Assembly (NCBI GenBank): GCA_946541745.1
Contig: CAMNJY010000002.1
Span: forward strand, 1 to 57,093
Origin: an uncultured Prevotellaceae bacterium
GTDB lineage: Bacteria; Bacteroidota; Bacteroidia; Bacteroidales; Bacteroidaceae
Length of the DNA stretch: 57,093 nucleotides
Direction: 5' to 3'
Position 1 is the first letter of the stretch. Every line of letters begins with the position of its first letter. The position numbers were made by a program, and so were the translations under genes. This document shows, one piece after another, positions 16,743-25,930 of this stretch. The notes beneath the pieces were generated by a model, which saw nothing but the letters and a program-made list of their open reading frames with translations, was not told where the DNA came from and searched no databases.

Positions 16743-18947
16743 TCAGGATGACAACTGATCAATCATAAGCCGTATTTCAACTGTACTTACCCCATGGGTA
16801 CGAAGCAAGACTGACTCGGTCGTCATAAACTCATGCTCGGCATCAAACTGAACACCCTCTTGGGCTGCATATTGTCTGAACAGTTTTGTAGCTAAGGCCA
16901 CATGCCTCTGGAACCAGTGACAGTAGGCTGCATTAAGCATGTCGTCAGGGGCAGGCCTGTCACTTTTTAGCAGCCGATCATAGATAGCAGTAGCCTGCTC
17001 GTAACGGCATACTTCTACAAGCGTCCAAGCCAGCACTCTACTGACATTATCATTATCAGGCATTTCATAGTTGAGTTTAAAGAGTGTTTTCAAAGCCTCG
17101 TCATGCCGTCCTAATTTTGTTAGGCAGACGGCCACATTGAGTTGATAGTTAAGACTGTCAGGGTGACGTTCTAACAGTCGGCAGTAAAGGTTCAACGACT
17201 GTTCGTATTCCTTTGAGGCAAAGAGAGTCCTGGCATAACCCGACCAAACTTTCTCATTCTCCGGATCGGCCTTAAGGGCGAGAGCATAGCACATAGCAGA
17301 AGTAAGGCCTGCGTTGACAGCATTATGGGTCTTTGCCAGCACACGACCGTTAAGCAGATAGAATCGTACATCGCGCAACTCCTGGCGATAATTTTGTAGT
17401 GTCAGCATAGCAGCGTTATAGGCTTCATGCTTCAGGAAGAATGCCACCACCTGATTGAACTTTTCCTCAAGTGCTGTATGCTGAAAGACAGGGCTGGCGA
17501 AAAAGGAGAAACGAGGCAGGCCAGTGGGGTCGAAGGGGTCACGGAAATATGGCCGCGAGGGGTAAACACGGTAAAAACGAAAAATGGTCTGCAGGTAAGA
17601 GCGGCGAATGAAGGCAGGCGAACGGAAATTGTCAGTACCTAACTCCGCTCCCACAAGCGTAGCCTCCCCCCGGTCCATCATATTCAGGAGGGATTCCGGC
17701 AGCCGGCTGACAGCCATCTCAAAGCCCAAAATGAAAGAGTACTTGTCGCTATCACAGAAAGGGCCGTTGTCGAGTAACATCTTGAGGAACTTACGCCCCC
17801 GTGTTTTACTGAGTATAGGACTCACGGCGGGATGTTGCGAGTAGAAAGGCACAAACCAGTTAGCAACCGTCTGGAAGAACGGGAATCGTTTCATCTGGGA
17901 GAAGCCACCAAAATAAATGTCAGACCCCTGTCGCTGCATATCTATCATGCGGCGCATGCTCTCTTCTAATTTTTCCATGCGCTGTTCCGACCGTTCGGGG
18001 TGAAGCACATCTTCCATGGGGTCATCCTCTATTTCCTCTATGCCGTTGTGAGTGATACGGATATTATTGTTTTTTATCAGTTCCGGCATGATTTCATGCT
18101 GGATAATACGCGTATCGCTCTCCGCCCGCAAGCAGTATATCATCTGCATCTGCAACTCTGTCAGTTCGTCGCGACACCGCTCGTCGCTCACTGCCTCGGC
18201 TATTAGTTCATGCACTTCAGTGTATAGCTGGGCAGCCTGGCTGTCTAATCCAAGCACCCACCCAACCAAGGCTCGCTGACGCACAGCCTCGTCGAGGGTC
18301 TGTTGATAGACACGCATCAGCAAACGGAACTTGTTGAAATCAAAGTAATTAATCAGCGACACAGTAATGGCACTGACTATCAGCTGTTGGTCTATCGTGG
18401 CTATAGTGGGCGATAAAACCATATCTTCAAATGCCTCCGTCACGCTGTCGTTCCATAGACGTGAAGTCCAGATATAGTCAAACACGTTAACCATCATGTT
18501 CTGATGAACCTCGTAAAGGGCTGACTGACGCGATTGGCGCGTATGTTCAGGTTCAAGGTCAAGCATAGCCATATCACTGACAAAACCCTCAAGGTCACGG
18601 TACAATCCTGATGGCGACCAGTTTTTACGCCCGCTGCGCGCATTAGTATAAGCCGTCTTGACATAAGTGGAAGAAGAGATGCCCCTGCGTATGGCAACAT
18701 TAGTCGTCAGCACGTATAACCGTCTGAGCAACTGTCCATAGAGCTGGGTACGCTGCGGATCATTGAAGCCTTTTTGCCAATAGTCAGTCATAAGGCCATA
18801 GTCTGACTTCAACTGCTCTAACTGTTCCAGGGCCTGAGGCTGTGTGGAGTATGTGTAAAGATAATTCTCAAGAAGCGTCAGTGCTTTGCTTAACTGCTGC
18901 TTGAAGATGCAGTCAATGACATTTTGCAACTCGGTGCTTATTTCCAT
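16743..18947 (-). CDS. Tetratricopeptide-repeat protein of unknown function
   Basis: A 734-residue protein. I prefer ATG 18947 (MEISTELQNVIDCIF), which begins 5 bp after the upstream lipoprotein stop; the track ORF starts 10 codons earlier and would overlap. No signal peptide is visible, so it is probably cytosolic. Residues from about 540 hold TPR-like repeats (NEKVWSGYARTLFASKEYEQ, SLNYQLNVAVCLTKLGRHDE, DNDNVSRVLAWTLVEVCRYE). The N-terminal two-thirds is helical with no motif I know. Close linkage to a substrate-binding lipoprotein suggests a shared, unknown role. Confidence 0.8.
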   Translation of the reverse strand: MEISTELQNVIDCIFKQQLSKALTLLENYLYTYSTQPQALEQLEQLKSDYGLMTDYWQKGFNDPQRTQLYGQLLRRLYVLTTNVAIRRGISSSTYVKTAYTNARSGRKNWSPSGLYRDLEGFVSDMAMLDLEPEHTRQSRQSALYEVHQNMMVNVFDYIWTSRLWNDSVTEAFEDMVLSPTIATIDQQLIVSAITVSLINYFDFNKFRLLMRVYQQTLDEAVRQRALVGWVLGLDSQAAQLYTEVHELIAEAVSDERCRDELTELQMQMIYCLRAESDTRIIQHEIMPELIKNNNIRITHNGIEEIEDDPMEDVLHPERSEQRMEKLEESMRRMIDMQRQGSDIYFGGFSQMKRFPFFQTVANWFVPFYSQHPAVSPILSKTRGRKFLKMLLDNGPFCDSDKYSFILGFEMAVSRLPESLLNMMDRGEATLVGAELGTDNFRSPAFIRRSYLQTIFRFYRVYPSRPYFRDPFDPTGLPRFSFFASPVFQHTALEEKFNQVVAFFLKHEAYNAAMLTLQNYRQELRDVRFYLLNGRVLAKTHNAVNAGLTSAMCYALALKADPENEKVWSGYARTLFASKEYEQSLNLYCRLLERHPDSLNYQLNVAVCLTKLGRHDEALKTLFKLNYEMPDNDNVSRVLAWTLVEVCRYEQATAIYDRLLKSDRPAPDDMLNAAYCHWFQRHVALATKLFRQYAAQEGVQFDAEHEFMTTESVLLRTHGVSTVEIRLMIDQLSS

Positions 18948-18951
18948 AAAC

Positions 18952-19881
18952 TTATTGTTTAAGCCACTTCCTGGCACGTTCTATTTCTGAAGGGGACGGA
19001 GCAGATATACGGGAAAACTGGATATCACGAGGCAACGAGTCGGCCTGACTGGCATTTATCTTGCAGTATTTTACTATACAGTCACGATAACGTCCTACTC
19101 CATATCGCTTCAGTGAATCGCAAGCCAGATTATAGGCATTTTTGAGGACTTCTAACTGACGGTGCCGCACGGTGTCCTTGATTGCGTTTTCCCTGAATGC
19201 CATGACACCTAATTGAACTGGCAGACTGCGACTATCAAGGAGTAATTGGTGGTGCTGGAGACGAGCCACCGTAGCTTGAGGCTCTGACAACAGCACAGCG
19301 TCAATCTCATTGTTCTGCAGCATGTGAAGACGTATATGGACATCGTTCACCTGTATCCGAAAAAGGCGTTCGCTCTTCAGTTTGGCACTGTCGATGACTA
19401 CATCAGCCAACAAGTCAGTAGCAGAGTAGCGGGTCATGGCCAGCATCTTATCGTCCAACTGGTTAAGTTTGCGGATGCGGGCCATACGGTTGGAGTAGAG
19501 CTGCCAGTAGGCATTGGTCGAAGTGACATAAAGCAATGGCGTTCCCTTCTCAATCATCCGCTCGGCACGCACAAGGTCAGTCATGCACCCTTCTACACTG
19601 CCGCCTACAAGAGCCGTGTCGCAATCCATCTGGGCTGTGAACATCTTAAGGCGAATGTCAGCACCCAGCGAATCGAACAGATGGCATTCACGTGCCACGA
19701 ACAAGGGCAGACAGTCAATCGTAGGCATGACAGCTATCTTCAATGCTGCCGAATCCTCGCGCAGTAGCTGCATACGCCGCTTACTTGACTGGCGACGTTT
19801 CTCGCTTTCCGACTGGCCACAAGCCGCCACAAAGAGAACCGCCAACAGTAACGTTAAGAATTTTGGAAACATTCTGCCCAT
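18952..19881 (-). CDS. Lipoprotein resembling an ABC-type substrate-binding protein
   Basis: An N-terminal signal with lipobox LFVAACGQ marks it as a lipoprotein, probably periplasmic. The body (LKIAVMPTIDCLPLFVAREC, GADIRLKMFTAQMDCDTAL, GSVEGCMTDLVRAERM, NEIDAVLLSEPQA) has the pattern of NMT1/SsuA-like type 2 periplasmic binding proteins that recognise small organic ligands. No permease or ATPase genes are nearby, so it may be an orphan binding protein or use a transporter encoded elsewhere. It is followed after 4 bp by the TPR gene and lies 40 bp after purF. The ligand is unknown. Confidence 0.8.
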   Translation of the reverse strand: MGRMFPKFLTLLLAVLFVAACGQSESEKRRQSSKRRMQLLREDSAALKIAVMPTIDCLPLFVARECHLFDSLGADIRLKMFTAQMDCDTALVGGSVEGCMTDLVRAERMIEKGTPLLYVTSTNAYWQLYSNRMARIRKLNQLDDKMLAMTRYSATDLLADVVIDSAKLKSERLFRIQVNDVHIRLHMLQNNEIDAVLLSEPQATVARLQHHQLLLDSRSLPVQLGVMAFRENAIKDTVRHRQLEVLKNAYNLACDSLKRYGVGRYRDCIVKYCKINASQADSLPRDIQFSRISAPSPSEIERARKWLKQ

Positions 19882-19921
19882 AACTATCCGATTAGGCCAA
19901 AGAAATAATGCTCAATGGTTA

Positions 19922-21355
19922 TCAAAAGAATTTTTCACTTTCAGGCACATGACAGTAGCTTGTACCATCAAAGCAGTGGGTGCAGACACGACACTTGGGC
20001 ATACCAATACTCTGGATAAGGTCCTCCAACTTGGCAAATTTCAGGGTCGACAATCCTAAACGACGAGCTATCTCGTCTACCATGCGCTTATACTCAGGTG
20101 AACCGGTTTTGGCATACTTCTCGAGATTAGCCTTGTCGTCGCCTTCAAAGTCGCGTATGATGCGGCGCGTAATGAGTTCAAGATCGCTTTTTGAGGCTGT
20201 AAAACCAATAAAAGGACAACCGTACACCAATGGTGGGCAACTAATACGACAATGAACCTCTTTAGCACCATATTCAAAGAATGTGCGGACATTATCGCGC
20301 AACTGAGTACCCCGCACAATGGAATCGTCACAGAACACCACTCGCCGTCCCCTTAATAATGCCCCGTTGGGAATAAGTTTCATCTTTGCCACAAGGTCGC
20401 GACGACTCTGATTGCCAGGTGTAAACGAACGAGGCCAGGTTGGAGTGTATTTCAATACGGCACGCTGATAGGGCACGCCTTTACCTTCAGCGTAACCTAA
20501 GGCCATGCCTACACCCGAATCGGGGACACCGCAGACACAATCCACCTCGGTATCGTCGCTCTCGCCCATGAAACGTCCGTTACGTTCGCGAACAGTCTCC
20601 ACATTAATACCCTCATAGTCACTGGCGGGGAATCCATAGTAGACCCACAGAAAAGAACAAATCTGCTCGCGCTCAAAAGCTGGCTGCAGCACCTCCATGC
20701 TATCGTGGTGCAGGCGAACAATCTCGCCAGGACCCAAGTCGCGCACCACCTTGTAATCCAGGTTGGGAAAACTGCACGTTTCACTGCTTGCAGCATAAGC
20801 TCCATCCTTCTTGCCTACCACTATCGGTGTGCGTCCCAAAAAGTCGCGGGCGGCAATGATGCCGTCCTCGGTAAGTATCAGCATGGAGCATGAACCGTCA
20901 ATCTTGCGGTACACATTATTAATGCCTTCAACAAAAGTGTTGCCCATGTTGATAAGCAGAGCCACCAGTTCGGTCTGGTTGATATTGTTGGCCGACAACT
21001 CGCTAAAGTGCATGCGCTGAGCCAAAAGCTCGTCAGCTATCTGCCGCTGATTGTTAATCTTGGCTACCGTTACCACCGCATAGCGCCCCAAGTGGGAATT
21101 AACAATGATTGGCTGAGGGTCGGTATCGCTGATAATACCCAAGCCCTGAAAGCCGTGGAATGAGTCAAGTTCGTCCTCAAATCTCGAACGGAAATAGTCG
21201 CGTTCCAACGAGTGGATACTGCGATTGAATCCCCGCTCAGGATCAAAGGTTACAAGACCGGCACGTTTGGTGCCTAAGTGTGAATTGTAGTCAGTGCCGT
21301 AGAACAGGTCGTTAACGCATTCCTTATCGGCGATACAGCCAAAAAATCCTCCCAT
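19922..21355 (-). CDS. Amidophosphoribosyltransferase-family protein lacking the N-terminal Cys nucleophile
   Basis: A 477-residue PurF homologue: Ntn-glutaminase-like N-terminal domain and phosphoribosyltransferase C-terminal domain with PRPP loop VVFCDDSIVRGTQLRDNVRT and the PurF stretch DCVCGVPDSGVGMALGYAEG. The canonical PurF start is MCGI(F/V)G, where Cys is exposed and hydrolyses glutamine. Here the start is MGGFFGCIADKEC, with Gly at position 2 and the nearest Cys at position 7. Glutaminase activity by the usual mechanism is therefore doubtful; ammonia-dependent activity or a different role is possible. A second PurF-type gene with a normal Cys lies at 44445-46253. A Cys-rich tail (CRVCTHCFDGTSYC) may bind metal. 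Confidence 0.9.
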   Translation of the reverse strand: MGGFFGCIADKECVNDLFYGTDYNSHLGTKRAGLVTFDPERGFNRSIHSLERDYFRSRFEDELDSFHGFQGLGIISDTDPQPIIVNSHLGRYAVVTVAKINNQRQIADELLAQRMHFSELSANNINQTELVALLINMGNTFVEGINNVYRKIDGSCSMLILTEDGIIAARDFLGRTPIVVGKKDGAYAASSETCSFPNLDYKVVRDLGPGEIVRLHHDSMEVLQPAFEREQICSFLWVYYGFPASDYEGINVETVRERNGRFMGESDDTEVDCVCGVPDSGVGMALGYAEGKGVPYQRAVLKYTPTWPRSFTPGNQSRRDLVAKMKLIPNGALLRGRRVVFCDDSIVRGTQLRDNVRTFFEYGAKEVHCRISCPPLVYGCPFIGFTASKSDLELITRRIIRDFEGDDKANLEKYAKTGSPEYKRMVDEIARRLGLSTLKFAKLEDLIQSIGMPKCRVCTHCFDGTSYCHVPESEKFF

Positions 21356-21413
21356 AGTCTATTATAATATTTTGATATTGAGAATATGCAGTTATAGTCT
21401 TCAATTCGTAAAG

Positions 21414-22037
21414 CTAATCATTACGTTTGTCAATAAACCTCCAGTCACTATAATGACTTCGGGGGAAGATGAACAGGCTGTCACTGATGCCCCCGGAGCG
21501 AAAATTACTGATTTTGACCGTAGTCCAGATGAATGCCACCTTCAAGCGCAAGCGCAGGGGCTCGTATCCTTTCTTCGTGACCCAGGCTTTAACAACCTTG
21601 ATGGTGCCTTTAGCATGTTTTTTCTGTTTTAACGTCAGCAGAAACTCGTCTCCATCTTCAGCTATGCTATAGTTAAAGTCGTCGAGCGAAAACTTGAACT
21701 TGCCACTGTATTTGTCCTTCTTGTCAGAGTTGGCGGCATGAATCTGCACCTCCCGTTTCTTCCGATAAGCCATATAGGCCGTTGAACCGTCATTCCAGGT
21801 GCTCACTCGTTCGTCTACGAATTTCTGCTTCTTTCCCTTCAGCCAGATAGTGCCACTTGTCTTGTAGAGCCCAATGATATTGATATCATAGTGGAGCGTT
21901 GACCCCTGATTACCAAAGACTGACTGATACGCCTGATTGAAAATGCGGCGTGCCTGCTTCTCGTTGGCAGTTTCTTCTGCACCGGCAACCAGTATCTGGA
22001 GGGTCATCAAAACCAGTAAAACAATCCTTTTTCCCAT
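21414..22037 (-). CDS. LolA-like outer membrane lipoprotein carrier protein
   Basis: The ORF track begins at TTG 22049, inside the promoter box; ATG 22037 (MGKRIVLLVLMTLQILVAGA) gives a proper signal peptide and a 207-residue protein. The mature part resembles the LolA-like periplasmic chaperones of Bacteroidetes: ARRIFNQAYQSVFG, TLHYDINIIGLYKTSGTIWL, KGKKQKFVDERVSTWNDG and a beta-rich C-terminal half. Such proteins ferry lipoproteins from inner to outer membrane. Similarity is to the LolA-like subgroup, not classical LolA, so the function is inferred. Confidence 0.8.
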   Translation of the reverse strand: MGKRIVLLVLMTLQILVAGAEETANEKQARRIFNQAYQSVFGNQGSTLHYDINIIGLYKTSGTIWLKGKKQKFVDERVSTWNDGSTAYMAYRKKREVQIHAANSDKKDKYSGKFKFSLDDFNYSIAEDGDEFLLTLKQKKHAKGTIKVVKAWVTKKGYEPLRLRLKVAFIWTTVKISNFRSGGISDSLFIFPRSHYSDWRFIDKRND

Positions 22038-22046
22038 AACAGGCTG

Positions 22047-22054
22047 CAAAGTTA
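22047..22054 (-). promoter_or_regulatory. Predicted -7 box of the LolA-like gene
   Basis: TAACTTTG on the minus strand followed by GCAG, 9 bp before ATG 22037. The short spacing implies a leader of only a few bases and rules out the TTG start. Confidence 0.7.
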
Positions 22055-22121
22055 CGAAAAAAGCTTGTAACTTCGTTCACTTTTTAGAAGATTAACGCTG
22101 TATGACCCTAAAAAACACACC

Positions 22122-22721
22122 TTATTTTTCCATTAGCGTTTGTGTACGTACCCGCGAAAGAGTTTCCGGCGTCATCTGAAGGTAAGAGGCTATATAGACC
22201 AAAGGCGCACGTAGAACCAATTGCGGTGAGCGCTTCACCAACTTCTGATAGCGGTCTAAAGCCGACTCGAAGCGGAGCATGTCTGCACGAATCTGACTAA
22301 GGATGAGGCTTTCCTCCAAGATTTTGCGGTAAAGTATCTGTATGTTCACACTCTTCATTGCCACGGCCTCCAGTTTGGCCTTTGGCAGGCAATAAAGGAT
22401 AGTAGGCTCAAGTGCTACTATCTGCAATTTTGTAGGCTGCTCACGAAACAGGCTTTCGATACACATGCAGATGGTGTTCTCAGTGGCCATATACTCCGTA
22501 AGTTCCCTTTTGTTCTTATAATAAAACTGGCGCACGAGTCCCTTTACAATCCAGTAGATATTCTCACAGACTTCTCCCTCACCGAGTATCTTTTCGTTCT
22601 TAGCATATTTTTTTGCAACCAGAATGCTCTCCAGCAAATCCAGTTCGTCGTGGGTCATTGTACTATAACGTCGAGCCAATTCGCGGGCTACGTCTCGCGG
22701 TGCGATGCTGATGGTTGGCAT
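22122..22721 (-). CDS. Crp/Fnr-family transcriptional regulator
   Basis: A 199-residue regulator with an N-terminal cyclic-nucleotide-binding jelly roll (KNEKILGEGEVCENIYWIVK, GLVRQFYYKNKRELTEYMA, IESLFREQPTKLQIVAL) and a C-terminal helix-turn-helix (LRAPLVYIASYLQMTPETLS). No Cys cluster for an FeS sensor is seen, so it is not a classical oxygen-sensing Fnr; the ligand is unknown. It belongs to the short Bacteroidetes Crp group. The stop is 85 bp from the LolA-like start and lepA lies 57 bp upstream. Confidence 0.9.
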   Translation of the reverse strand: MPTISIAPRDVARELARRYSTMTHDELDLLESILVAKKYAKNEKILGEGEVCENIYWIVKGLVRQFYYKNKRELTEYMATENTICMCIESLFREQPTKLQIVALEPTILYCLPKAKLEAVAMKSVNIQILYRKILEESLILSQIRADMLRFESALDRYQKLVKRSPQLVLRAPLVYIASYLQMTPETLSRVRTQTLMEK

Positions 22722-22778
22722 AGTTTATGTTCCTCCTTATCTCTTTTTAGGATTATTAGTTTTAAACGAATATGGTTA

Positions 22779-24560
22779 TCAGTCAAGTTTCAAGACGGCT
22801 AAAAATGCTTTCTGAGGTACTTCCACATTACCTATCTGCTTCATGCGCTTCTTTCCACGTTTCTGCTTCTCAAGCAGTTTGCGCTTTCGGCTGACATCGC
22901 CGCCATAGCACTTTGCCGTCACGTCCTTGCGCACCTGCTTCACCGTTTCGCGCGCTATAATCTTGGCACCGATGGCTGCCTGGATGGCTATATCGAACTG
23001 CTGCCGCGGTATCAGTTCCTTCAGTTTCTCGCACATGCGCCGCCCGAACGACACAGCATTGTCCTGGTGCGTAAGGGTTGAGAGTGCATCTACCGGCTCG
23101 CCGTTGAGCAGGATGTCGAGTTTGACAAGTTTCGACGGGCGGAACGAGTCGATGTGATAATCGAAGGAGGCATAGCCTTTTGATATAGACTTCAGCTTGT
23201 CGTAGAAGTCAATCACGATTTCACCCAGTGGCAGCATAAAGTGCAGTTCCACGCGGTTTCCCGAAACATACTGCTGGTCAATCAGTTCACCGCGCTTGTC
23301 AAGGCATAGCGTCATGATAGGGCCGATGTAGTCGGCAGCGGTGATGATGCTGGCACGGATATAAGGCTCCTCAATGTGATCTATCAGCGTCTGGTCAGGC
23401 AATCCGGAAGGGTTATGCACCTCTTTGACCTCACCCTGCTTGGTATAGCAGATATACGAGACGTTAGGCACGGTAGTGATAACATCCATGTCAAATTCAC
23501 GATCCAGACGTTCCTGAATAATCTCCATGTGAAGCAATCCCAGGAATCCGCAACGGAAACCGAAGCCTAAGGCCACCGACGATTCTGGCATGAAAGTCAG
23601 CGAAGCGTCGTTAAGTTGTAGTTTCTCCAGCGATGCCCGCAGGTTCTCATACTCTGTAGGGTCAATAGGATAGACACCGGCAAACACCATCGGTTTTACC
23701 TCCTGGAAGCCCTCAATGGCTACCGAGCATGGATTGTCCACGTGAGTAATGGTGTCGCCCACTTTCACCTCCTTTGAGTTCTTGATACCACTGATGATGT
23801 AACCCACGTCGCCAGTCTTTAGTTCCTGCCGAGGTATCATGTCCATCTTCAGTACACCTATCTCGTCGGCATCATACTCCATGCCCGTATTGAAGAACTT
23901 CACCATGTCACCCTTGCGGATACAGCCGTTCACAATCTTGAAATAGGCGATGATACCTCGAAACGAGTTGAACACAGAGTCGAATATCAGGGCCTGTAGC
24001 GGGGCATCGGCATCGCCCTCTGGATGAGGCACGCGGTCGACGATAGCATCGAGTATCTCCCCCACTCCTTCGCCCGTCTTGCCGCTGGCGCGGATGATGT
24101 CCGAGGGCTCACAGCCTATAAGGTCAACGATTTCGTCCTCCACTTCGTCGGGCATAGCCGACGGCATGTCGATTTTGTTGATAACGGGAATAATCTCCAG
24201 ATTGTGGTCGATGGCCATATAGAGATTAGAGATGGTTTGAGCCTGTACCCCCTGGGTGGCATCGACAACGAGCAAGGCACCTTCGCAGGCGGCAATACTT
24301 CGCGACACCTCATAAGAAAAGTCTACATGTCCCGGAGTATCTATCAGGTTAAGGACATACTTCTCGCCATGGCGCATATACTCCATCTGGATGGCATGGC
24401 TTTTGATGGTGATACCCCTTTCACGCTCCAGGTCCATGTCGTCAAGCATTTGGCCCTCAGTCACTTGAATGGTGTTGGTAGCCTCCAGCAAACGGTCAGC
24501 CAGGGTAGACTTACCGTGGTCTATATGTGCTATGATGCAGAAGTTCCTTATATTGTTCAT
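22779..24560 (-). CDS. lepA: Elongation factor 4 (LepA), back-translocating ribosomal GTPase
   Basis: The start ATG 24560 ([19 protein letters not shown]) is canonical; the track ORF begins nine codons earlier, reaching into the promoter. The 593-residue length is normal. G motifs: [32 protein letters not shown] (His retained) and NKIDMPSA. The LepA-specific C-terminal domain is present ([19 protein letters not shown], then [18 protein letters not shown]). It acts on stalled or mistranslocated ribosomes. It is divergent from a small lipoprotein gene, with back-to-back promoters in 106 bp. Confidence 0.98.
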   Translation of the reverse strand: MNNIRNFCIIAHIDHGKSTLADRLLEATNTIQVTEGQMLDDMDLERERGITIKSHAIQMEYMRHGEKYVLNLIDTPGHVDFSYEVSRSIAACEGALLVVDATQGVQAQTISNLYMAIDHNLEIIPVINKIDMPSAMPDEVEDEIVDLIGCEPSDIIRASGKTGEGVGEILDAIVDRVPHPEGDADAPLQALIFDSVFNSFRGIIAYFKIVNGCIRKGDMVKFFNTGMEYDADEIGVLKMDMIPRQELKTGDVGYIISGIKNSKEVKVGDTITHVDNPCSVAIEGFQEVKPMVFAGVYPIDPTEYENLRASLEKLQLNDASLTFMPESSVALGFGFRCGFLGLLHMEIIQERLDREFDMDVITTVPNVSYICYTKQGEVKEVHNPSGLPDQTLIDHIEEPYIRASIITAADYIGPIMTLCLDKRGELIDQQYVSGNRVELHFMLPLGEIVIDFYDKLKSISKGYASFDYHIDSFRPSKLVKLDILLNGEPVDALSTLTHQDNAVSFGRRMCEKLKELIPRQQFDIAIQAAIGAKIIARETVKQVRKDVTAKCYGGDVSRKRKLLEKQKRGKKRMKQIGNVEVPQKAFLAVLKLD

Positions 24561-24584
24561 CTTGATGCTTTTGAAAATGATTTG

Positions 24585-24592
24585 CAAAGATA
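24585..24592 (-). promoter_or_regulatory. Predicted -7 box of lepA
   Basis: TATCTTTG on the minus strand, 24 bp before ATG 24560. It is divergent to the lipoprotein promoter at 24636-24643. Confidence 0.7.
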
Positions 24593-24635
24593 CAATAAAA
24601 AAATGACTTTTATGGTATTATTTAGGTTTTTTTTG

Positions 24636-24643
24636 TAACTTTG
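24636..24643 (+). promoter_or_regulatory. Predicted -7 box of the small lipoprotein gene
   Basis: TAACTTTG followed by GCAGC, 22 bp before the ATG at 24666, behind a T-rich stretch. It is divergent to the lepA promoter. Confidence 0.7.
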
Positions 24644-24665
24644 CAGCAGAAAAAGCATAACAACG

Positions 24666-25055
24666 ATGAAGAAAATGATTTTGCTGGCCTTATCGGCCAC
24701 TTTTTTGACCGCGTGTCAGGATTCCCTTGAAGAGAGGGCAACCAAGGAAGCCAAGCTCTACACCCAGAAAAACTGCCCCGCCATCATTGCTAAAAACCTG
24801 AGAATGGACAGTCTCACCTTCGAGGTAGCTTCTCACACGTTACGTTATTACTACACTTTTCTGAATGAATATGACAGCGTGGGTGTCATGAATAATGACA
24901 TGGCCCGTGAGGCTTTATTGTCTGAGCTGAAGAATTCCACGTCGATGATAGCTTATAAGGAGGCGGGCTACCGCTTCACCTATACCTATCACTCTGAAAA
25001 GAACCCCAATGTGGTGCTTTTCGAGACAACCTACACCGAGAAGGACTACAAGTAA
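24666..25055 (+). CDS. Small lipoprotein of unknown function
   Basis: A 129-residue protein with a clear lipobox (MILLALSATFLTACQD, Cys17), so predicted to be lipid-anchored. The mature part is polar and mixed alpha/beta (LRMDSLTFEVASHTLRYYYT, EAGYRFTYTYHSEKNPNVVL) and is not a family I can name with confidence. It is monocistronic: its own promoter, and a strong terminator shared with convergent yebC. Function unknown. Confidence 0.82.
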   Translation: MKKMILLALSATFLTACQDSLEERATKEAKLYTQKNCPAIIAKNLRMDSLTFEVASHTLRYYYTFLNEYDSVGVMNNDMAREALLSELKNSTSMIAYKEAGYRFTYTYHSEKNPNVVLFETTYTEKDYK

Positions 25056-25064
25056 CTGGTCACA

Positions 25065-25094
25065 AAAAAGGCGGAGAACAACTCTCCGCCTTTT
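25065..25094. terminator. Bidirectional terminator between lipoprotein gene and yebC
   Basis: The stem AAAAGGCGGAGA / TCTCCGCCTTTT with a 5-base loop has a T-run on either strand, so it can terminate both convergent genes. Confidence 0.92.
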
Positions 25095-25105
25095 ATTGCT
25101 ATTCA

Positions 25106-25846
25106 TCAATCTTCCACGGCTTCCTCGGGTTTCATATTGGTGTAAACCGTTTGGACGTCGTCGAAGTCCTCAAGTTTCTCCACCATCTTGTCAATGGTCT
25201 CGCGCTGCTCAGGAGTGACGTCTTTCAGGTCGTTCGGAATGCGGGTGAACTCAGCCCCAGTCACCTCGAAGCCGTTCTCCTCCAAGTACTTCTGTATGGC
25301 ACCGAAGCTGCTGGGGTCGCCATAGATGGTGATGCTACCCTCTTCCTCGTCCTCGTCGAACTCGTCTTCCACACCAAAGTCTATCAGTTCGAGTATCAGC
25401 TCATCCATCTCCAAGCCGTCCTTCTTCTTAAAGGTAAACACGGCCTTATGGTCGAAGAGGAACGACAGTGAGCCTTGAGTGCCCAGGTTACCGTTGAACT
25501 TGTTGAACACTGAGCGAACGTCGCCCACGGTGCGGGTGGTGTTGTCGGTCAGCGTCTCTACAAAGACGGCGATGCCGTGAGGGCCGTATCCCTCGTAGGT
25601 CACTTCCTTATAGTCGGCATGGTCTTTGCCCATGGCATTCTTGATGGCACGCTCGATGTTGTCCTTCGGCATGTTCTCGCGCTTGGCGTTGGCAATGCAG
25701 GCGCGCAGTGCGGGGTTCATGTCAGGATCGGGGCCTCCGGCTTTGACAGCAATGGCAATCTGCTTGCCAATCTTGGTGAATGTCTTGGCCATGTGGCCCC
25801 ATCTCTTCAGCTTTGTAGCCTTACGATATTCAAATGCTCTTCCCAT
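25106..25846 (-). CDS. yebC: YebC/PmpR-family protein
   Basis: A 246-residue member of the YebC/TACO1 family, variously described as a DNA-binding transcriptional regulator or a ribosome-associated factor that helps translate proline stretches. The N-terminal signature is MGRAFEYRKATKLKRWGHMA, with Leu-Lys-Arg where many family members have Arg-Ala-Ala-Lys-Asp. Then come NMPKDNIERAIK and EGYGPHGIAVFVETLTDN. The acidic stretch EDEFDEDEEEGS and C-terminal domain are typical. It shares a terminator with the convergent lipoprotein gene; pheT is 84 bp upstream on the same strand. Confidence 0.95.
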   Translation of the reverse strand: MGRAFEYRKATKLKRWGHMAKTFTKIGKQIAIAVKAGGPDPDMNPALRACIANAKRENMPKDNIERAIKNAMGKDHADYKEVTYEGYGPHGIAVFVETLTDNTTRTVGDVRSVFNKFNGNLGTQGSLSFLFDHKAVFTFKKKDGLEMDELILELIDFGVEDEFDEDEEEGSITIYGDPSSFGAIQKYLEENGFEVTGAEFTRIPNDLKDVTPEQRETIDKMVEKLEDFDDVQTVYTNMKPEEAVED

Positions 25847-25930
25847 TGTTTGATTTTTCTATTATACTTTTTAACTTTGTTACAATTGACGATGACAATG
25901 GTCAAATGGTGAAATTGGCCTTTTGTCAAA

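Noticed and set aside
25871-25880. TTAACTTTG on the plus strand between pheT and yebC
   Set aside because: Matches the -7 consensus but points into pheT antisense with no gene behind it.
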